From contig JAEDGK010000081.1 of assembly GCA_016297555.1 (NCBI GenBank), positions 1 through 9,363 of the forward strand: a DNA stretch of 9,363 bases. The letters run 5' to 3'. Shown one piece after another: positions 6,109 to 9,363 of the stretch (positions are counted from its first letter, which is position 1; each line of letters opens with the position of its first letter). Below the pieces are notes generated by a model, which searched no databases, was not told the origin of the DNA, and worked only from the letters and a program-made list of their open reading frames with translations. The DNA comes from Clostridiaceae bacterium. Its GTDB lineage: Bacteria > Bacillota > Clostridia > Oscillospirales > Acutalibacteraceae. The position numbers and the translations under genes are program-made.

Positions 6109-6470
6109 GCAAGCTGGTCTGCATTGTCTGCCCGCGCGGCTGCACAATGGAAGTAACCGAAAACAACGGCGAATACGAGGTAACGGGCAATTTCTGCAAA
6201 AGGGGCAGAGATTTTGCCGTAGCCGAGCAAACCATGCCAATGAGAACAATCTGCTCAACGGTTGCAACGGCTTTTAAGGAAGCTCCCGTTTTACCCGTGC
6301 GCGTTTCGGCGGATATTCCCAAGGATAAAATTTTTGATGTTATGCAAGAAATAAACAAAGTGGTTGTGAAAGAGAGAATAGGCAGAGGCGACATCGTTAT
6401 TGAGAATGTTCTCGGATTGGGCGTTGATGTCATTGCAACCGCAAGTATATTAAAGGAGGCAGCAGAATGA
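6105..6470 (+). CDS. DUF1667-family small cysteine-motif protein (121 aa)
   Basis: A small cytosolic protein of the DUF1667 family, which co-occurs with GlpA-like and FAD/NAD(P) oxidoreductases in anaerobes. Its N-terminus has CIVCPRGC at 6-13 and FCKRG at 30-34. Cysteines 6, 9, 13 and 31 therefore follow the C-x2-C-x3-C...C layout seen in the [4Fe-4S] site of molybdopterin oxidoreductases. An extra Cys50 lies in RTICSTV. The remaining residues (about 55-121) form a compact domain with PVRVSADIPKDKIFDVM, followed by a short hydrophobic end. No catalytic residues are evident; an electron-transfer or assembly subunit is the reasonable inference, with zinc binding as the alternative. It overlaps both neighbours by 4 bases (ATGA), which points to matched production with them. 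Confidence 0.87.
   Translation: MSKLVCIVCPRGCTMEVTENNGEYEVTGNFCKRGRDFAVAEQTMPMRTICSTVATAFKEAPVLPVRVSADIPKDKIFDVMQEINKVVVKERIGRGDIVIENVLGLGVDVIATASILKEAAE
6452..6459 (+). promoter_or_regulatory. Strong ribosome binding site of the AGPS-like gene
   Basis: AAAGGAGG, close to the ideal anti-16S match, 7 bases before ATG at 6467 and inside the end of the DUF1667 gene. Its strength suggests the AGPS-like protein is made at a high level rather than only by coupling. Confidence 0.75.
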
Positions 6471-8212
6471 GCACAAAACCTTATAAGGGCTTCGAGCCTA
6501 AGTGGGTCAAGGAGCCCGCGCCGTCAAACTCTTACCGTTCAATTTTCAGATGGGGCGACCCCGAGTTTGTAAAATACCCCAAGGAATCGCTTTACAAAAT
6601 GATGAAGCAGACCTTCAAGATGACCGACGACGATTTCAAAAGCTACTGCGGCGATATCGGTATGGACGAGGTAAAGCTTGACATTCCCTCAAAGCTCGAA
6701 CAAAAGCATATCGATGCGCTCAAAGAAATCTTCGGCGAAAGATTTGTAACAACCGAGGATTATGCCCGCCTTTCCGTTGCCTACGGTCAGACCGCCTATG
6801 ACCTTATGAGAATGAGGCAGAAGCGTTTTGACTCTCTGCCCGATGTTGTTGTCTATCCCGATACGGCGGAGCAGATTGAGAAATGCGTTGCATACTGCGT
6901 TGAAAACAAAATTCCTCTTTATGTTTACGGCGGCGGAAGCTCCGTAACAAGGGGCGTTGAGCCGATAAAGGGCGGCGTTTCAATGGATATGCGCCTGCGC
7001 TACAACAAGGTTATCAATTTCAACGAAATTGACCAGACAATAACCGTTCAGACAGGTATGAGCGGCCCTCAGCTTGAGAAAACTCTTAATGAAGCCGTCA
7101 AAAACTTCGGTGCAAAAAGAGCCTACACCTGCGGTCATTTCCCGCAGTCGTTTGAATTCAGCAGCGTGGGCGGCTGGGTTGTTACCAGAGGCGCGGGTCA
7201 GAACAGCACATATTACGGCACGATTGCCGATATCGTTCTTTCTCAGAAATATGCCACTCCCATCGGCACAATTAAAACCAGCCGCTATCCCAGAGAGGCG
7301 ACCGGTCCCAACCTCAACCAGATTATGATGGGCTCGGAGGGCACCTTCGGCGTTCTGACCGAGGTTACCCTCAAAGTTTTCCGCTATATGCCCGAAAACC
7401 GCAAGAGATTTTCATATATTTTCAAGGATTGGGAAACAGGCATGGCTGCCGCAAGAGAAATGATGCAGTGCGAATGCGGCTATTCATCGGTTTTCCGCCT
7501 TTCCGACCCCGAAGAAACAAATTTGATGCTCCGCCTTTACAATGTTGACGAAACCCCGCTTCATCCCATGCTTGAAAAGCTCGGCTACAAGGATATGGAG
7601 CGTTGCCTTTTCCTCGGCTTCACCGACGGCGAAAAGGGTTTTTCAAAGAATGTTGCAAAGAATATTGCAAGAATAGCAAGAAAATTCGGCGCAATGACCT
7701 TGACCTCATTCGTCTGCAAGAGCTGGGAGCACGGTCGCTTCACCGACCCCTATCTGCGTGATGCAATGATGGATTTCGGCGTTTGCACCGATACTCTCGA
7801 ATGTACCGTCAACTGGTCAAATATGGCGCAGGTTCACAAAGATGTGCGCGAGGTCTGCCACGCTCTGCCCAATACGATAGTTACAACTCATATGAGCCAT
7901 TGCTATCCGCAGGGCGCAAACCTCTATTTCATATTTATCACCAAGATGAGCGATGCCGACGAATTCAAGGCTTATCACACAACAATACTTGATGCCATTC
8001 AGAAATCGGGAGCTGCAATAAGCCACCATCACGGCATAGGCAAAATGTTTGCGCCGTGGCTTGAGGGCTATGTCGGCAAAAAGGAATACGGCGTTTTCCG
8101 CGTTCTCAAAGACTATTTCGACCCCGATTACCTGATGAATCCGGGCGGAACAATCGGGCTCGACCTTGACGAAAAGGAAAAGAAATTCCTTGTTGACAGA
8201 GACGAGGACTAA
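6467..8212 (+). CDS. AGPS-like FAD-binding oxidase/dehydrogenase (VAO/PCMH family, 581 aa)
   Basis: A flavoenzyme of the VAO/PCMH family with FAD_binding_4 (about 110-300) and FAD-oxidase_C (about 310-570) domains. The FAD pyrophosphate loop YGGGSSVTRG is at 154-163. HFPQSFEFSSVGGWVVTRGA and the later MMGSEGTFGV match the alkyldihydroxyacetonephosphate synthase (AGPS) branch. So does SHHHGIG at 519-525, where glycolate and D-lactate dehydrogenases have an E-H-G motif. By eye, Arg431 (YLRDA), Tyr480 (CYPQGANLYF) and His520-522 line up with the AGPS active-site Arg, Tyr and His residues. AGPS itself exchanges an acyl for an alkyl group on dihydroxyacetone phosphate; many bacterial relatives are of unknown function or oxidise D-2-hydroxy acids. 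The end MNPGGTIGL resembles the dehydrogenases more than AGPS. No peroxisomal, secretion or membrane signal is seen. It is the last gene of the coupled four-gene set, overlapping DUF1667 by 4 bases. Confidence 0.88.
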   Translation: MSTKPYKGFEPKWVKEPAPSNSYRSIFRWGDPEFVKYPKESLYKMMKQTFKMTDDDFKSYCGDIGMDEVKLDIPSKLEQKHIDALKEIFGERFVTTEDYARLSVAYGQTAYDLMRMRQKRFDSLPDVVVYPDTAEQIEKCVAYCVENKIPLYVYGGGSSVTRGVEPIKGGVSMDMRLRYNKVINFNEIDQTITVQTGMSGPQLEKTLNEAVKNFGAKRAYTCGHFPQSFEFSSVGGWVVTRGAGQNSTYYGTIADIVLSQKYATPIGTIKTSRYPREATGPNLNQIMMGSEGTFGVLTEVTLKVFRYMPENRKRFSYIFKDWETGMAAAREMMQCECGYSSVFRLSDPEETNLMLRLYNVDETPLHPMLEKLGYKDMERCLFLGFTDGEKGFSKNVAKNIARIARKFGAMTLTSFVCKSWEHGRFTDPYLRDAMMDFGVCTDTLECTVNWSNMAQVHKDVREVCHALPNTIVTTHMSHCYPQGANLYFIFITKMSDADEFKAYHTTILDAIQKSGAAISHHHGIGKMFAPWLEGYVGKKEYGVFRVLKDYFDPDYLMNPGGTIGLDLDEKEKKFLVDRDED

Positions 8213-8239
8213 AAAATAAAACCGAATTGAGGTAACTCC
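8213..8239 (+). other. Short gap between the flavoprotein operon and rlmD
   Basis: 27 bases, A-rich, with AGG (8230-8232) as a modest ribosome site 7 bases before the ATG at 8240. I see no stem-loop followed by T residues and no clear promoter, so transcription may continue into the methyltransferase gene. Confidence 0.5.
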
Positions 8240-9363
8240 ATGTCGCAAACTTCAAATCTTAAATCCAATCCCGACGCCTGCCCGCTTGCCAAAAAATGCG
8301 GCGGCTGTCAGCTCCAGAATATGAGCTATGACCGCCAGCTTCGCTGGAAGCAGGCAAGGTGCGAAATCCTGCTGAAAAAATTCGGCAAGGTTGAAAAAAT
8401 AATCGGCATGGATAATCCCTATCATTACCGAAACAAGGTTCAGGCGGCATTCGGCAGAACCAAAAGCGGCAAAATCATCTCGGGCGTTTACCAGTCGGGA
8501 AGTCACAGGATAGTTTCCGTTGACTCATGTATGACCGAGGACGAAACAGCCGATAAAATCATCGTTGATATCCGCGAAATGCTGCCCAAATTCAAAATTC
8601 AGACCTATGACGAGGACAGAGGCACGGGCTTTCTGCGCCATGTTCTCGTCAAAAGGGGCTTTACAAGCGGCGAGGTTATGGTTGTGCTCGTGGGCGCGAG
8701 CGCATATTTCCCCATCAAGAGAAAATTCACCGCCGCCCTGCTTGAAAAGCACCCCGAAATAACCACGGTTGTTTTAAACATCAATCCGAAAGATACAAAT
8801 TTAGTGCTCGGAGAGCGTGAAGAAGTGCTTTTCGGCAGCGGATATATTGAAGACACCCTTTGCGGATGCGTTTTTCGGATTTCTCCGAAATCGTTTTACC
8901 AAATCAACCCCGTTCAGACCGAAAAGCTCTACGGCAAGGCAATGCAGCTCGCAGGGCTTGACAAAAGCTCCGTTGTGCTTGACGCATATTGCGGAATAGG
9001 AACAATCGGACTTGTCGCCGCCAAATCCGCAGGGCAGGTTATCGGCGTTGAGCTTAACCCCGACGCCGTAAAGGACGCCATATCCAACGCCAAGCGCAAC
9101 GGCGCAAAAAACGCCCGTTTTTATTGTGCGGACGCAGGCGATTTTATGAGAGAGCTTGCGGAAAACGGTGAAAAATTTGACACCGTTTTTATGGATCCTC
9201 CCCGCTCCGGCAGCAGCCGCAAATTTTTATCCTCGCTCATTAAAGCCGCACCCGAAACCGTTGTTTATATCTCCTGCAACCCCGAAACCCTTGCACGGGA
9301 TTTGAAATTCCTGACCGACGGCGGCTATAAGGTCAAAAAAATCTGCCCCGTTGATATGTTCCC
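8240..9363 (+). CDS. rlmD: 23S rRNA (uracil-C5)-methyltransferase RlmD/RlmCD, 3' end cut by window
   Basis: A SAM-dependent RNA methyltransferase of the RumA/TrmA family that makes 5-methyluridine in 23S rRNA. 374 codons are present and the reading frame is still open at the window edge. The [4Fe-4S] cysteines are Cys14, Cys20, Cys23 (CPLAKKCGGCQ) and Cys97. The SAM motif DAYCGIGTIGL starts at Asp248, DPPRSG at Asp319, and the catalytic nucleophile Cys346 sits in SCNPETLARDL. QINP just before the SAM domain is also typical. The protein begins right at the Fe-S site and so lacks the N-terminal TRAM domain of E. coli RlmD; short forms of this kind exist. The last visible residues, VDMF, normally precede a PHTxHVE-type end, so only about 15-20 residues should be missing. 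Gram-positive members can modify two sites (RlmCD); which applies is not visible. Its role is unrelated to the upstream operon. Confidence 0.93.
   Translation, partial: MSQTSNLKSNPDACPLAKKCGGCQLQNMSYDRQLRWKQARCEILLKKFGKVEKIIGMDNPYHYRNKVQAAFGRTKSGKIISGVYQSGSHRIVSVDSCMTEDETADKIIVDIREMLPKFKIQTYDEDRGTGFLRHVLVKRGFTSGEVMVVLVGASAYFPIKRKFTAALLEKHPEITTVVLNINPKDTNLVLGEREEVLFGSGYIEDTLCGCVFRISPKSFYQINPVQTEKLYGKAMQLAGLDKSSVVLDAYCGIGTIGLVAAKSAGQVIGVELNPDAVKDAISNAKRNGAKNARFYCADAGDFMRELAENGEKFDTVFMDPPRSGSSRKFLSSLIKAAPETVVYISCNPETLARDLKFLTDGGYKVKKICPVDMF

Noticed and set aside
3140..8212. Assignment as a canonical glpABC glycerol-3-phosphate dehydrogenase operon
   Set aside because: There is no GlpC-like membrane iron-sulfur subunit, glycerol kinase or glycerol facilitator in the window, and the second protein is a two-nucleotide-fold FAD/NAD(P) enzyme. 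Only the GlpA-like domain order is shared, so I left gene symbols empty.
7817..8248. Minus-strand open frame of about 143 codons opposite the AGPS-like gene end and rlmD start
   Set aside because: It overlaps two well-supported genes and shows no family motif; it is a shadow of their codon bias.

Overview
The window looks like chromosomal DNA of an anaerobic, probably gut- or rumen-associated Bacillota (Clostridia, perhaps Oscillospirales-like). The signs are strong AGGAGG-type ribosome binding sites, a near-consensus sigma-A promoter, a TTG start, medium G+C by eye, and an anaerobic-type flavoprotein set with no respiratory genes. The taxonomic call is inference. There are eight protein-coding genes and no RNA genes, mobile elements, CRISPR arrays or pseudogenes that I can see.

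Left arm (1-2811, minus strand): a compact three-gene operon, read right to left. A Gfo/Idh/MocA-family NAD(P)-dependent sugar oxidoreductase comes first, followed by two different TIM-barrel proteins of the sugar phosphate isomerase/epimerase (COG1082, AP_endonuc_2) superfamily. Gaps are 15-16 bases, each with a good ribosome binding site. An oxidoreductase that makes a keto-sugar (or keto-cyclitol), paired with metal-dependent TIM barrels that isomerise, dehydrate or beta-eliminate it, is a recurring catabolic design; the actual substrate cannot be read from the sequence.

Centre (2812-3139): a divergent, AT-rich control region with back-to-back promoters. The rightward promoter is TTGACT-17-TATAAT. 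The leftward one has a perfect TATAAT with a weaker -35. Small hairpins lie in both 5' leaders, and several short inverted or repeated motifs could be operators.

Right arm (3140-8212, plus strand): four genes joined by 4-base ATGA stop/start overlaps. They are a GlpA-like FAD oxidoreductase with a C-terminal BFD-type [2Fe-2S] domain, a second FAD/NAD(P) oxidoreductase, a DUF1667 protein with a four-cysteine motif like those holding [4Fe-4S] clusters, and a large FAD enzyme of the alkyldihydroxyacetonephosphate synthase (AGPS)-like branch of the VAO/PCMH family. The first three form the known anaerobic glycerol-3-phosphate-dehydrogenase-like trio (without a GlpC membrane subunit). The AGPS-like enzyme coupled to them is the most intriguing element.

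Right edge (8240-9363): the start of a 23S rRNA uracil-C5 methyltransferase gene (rlmD/RlmCD type), cut by the window end. It lies 27 bases after the operon with no visible terminator, so it may receive read-through.

Taken together, the divergent operons look like a co-regulated catabolic module: soluble oxidoreductase and isomerases on one side, a flavin/iron-sulfur electron-transfer assembly on the other.
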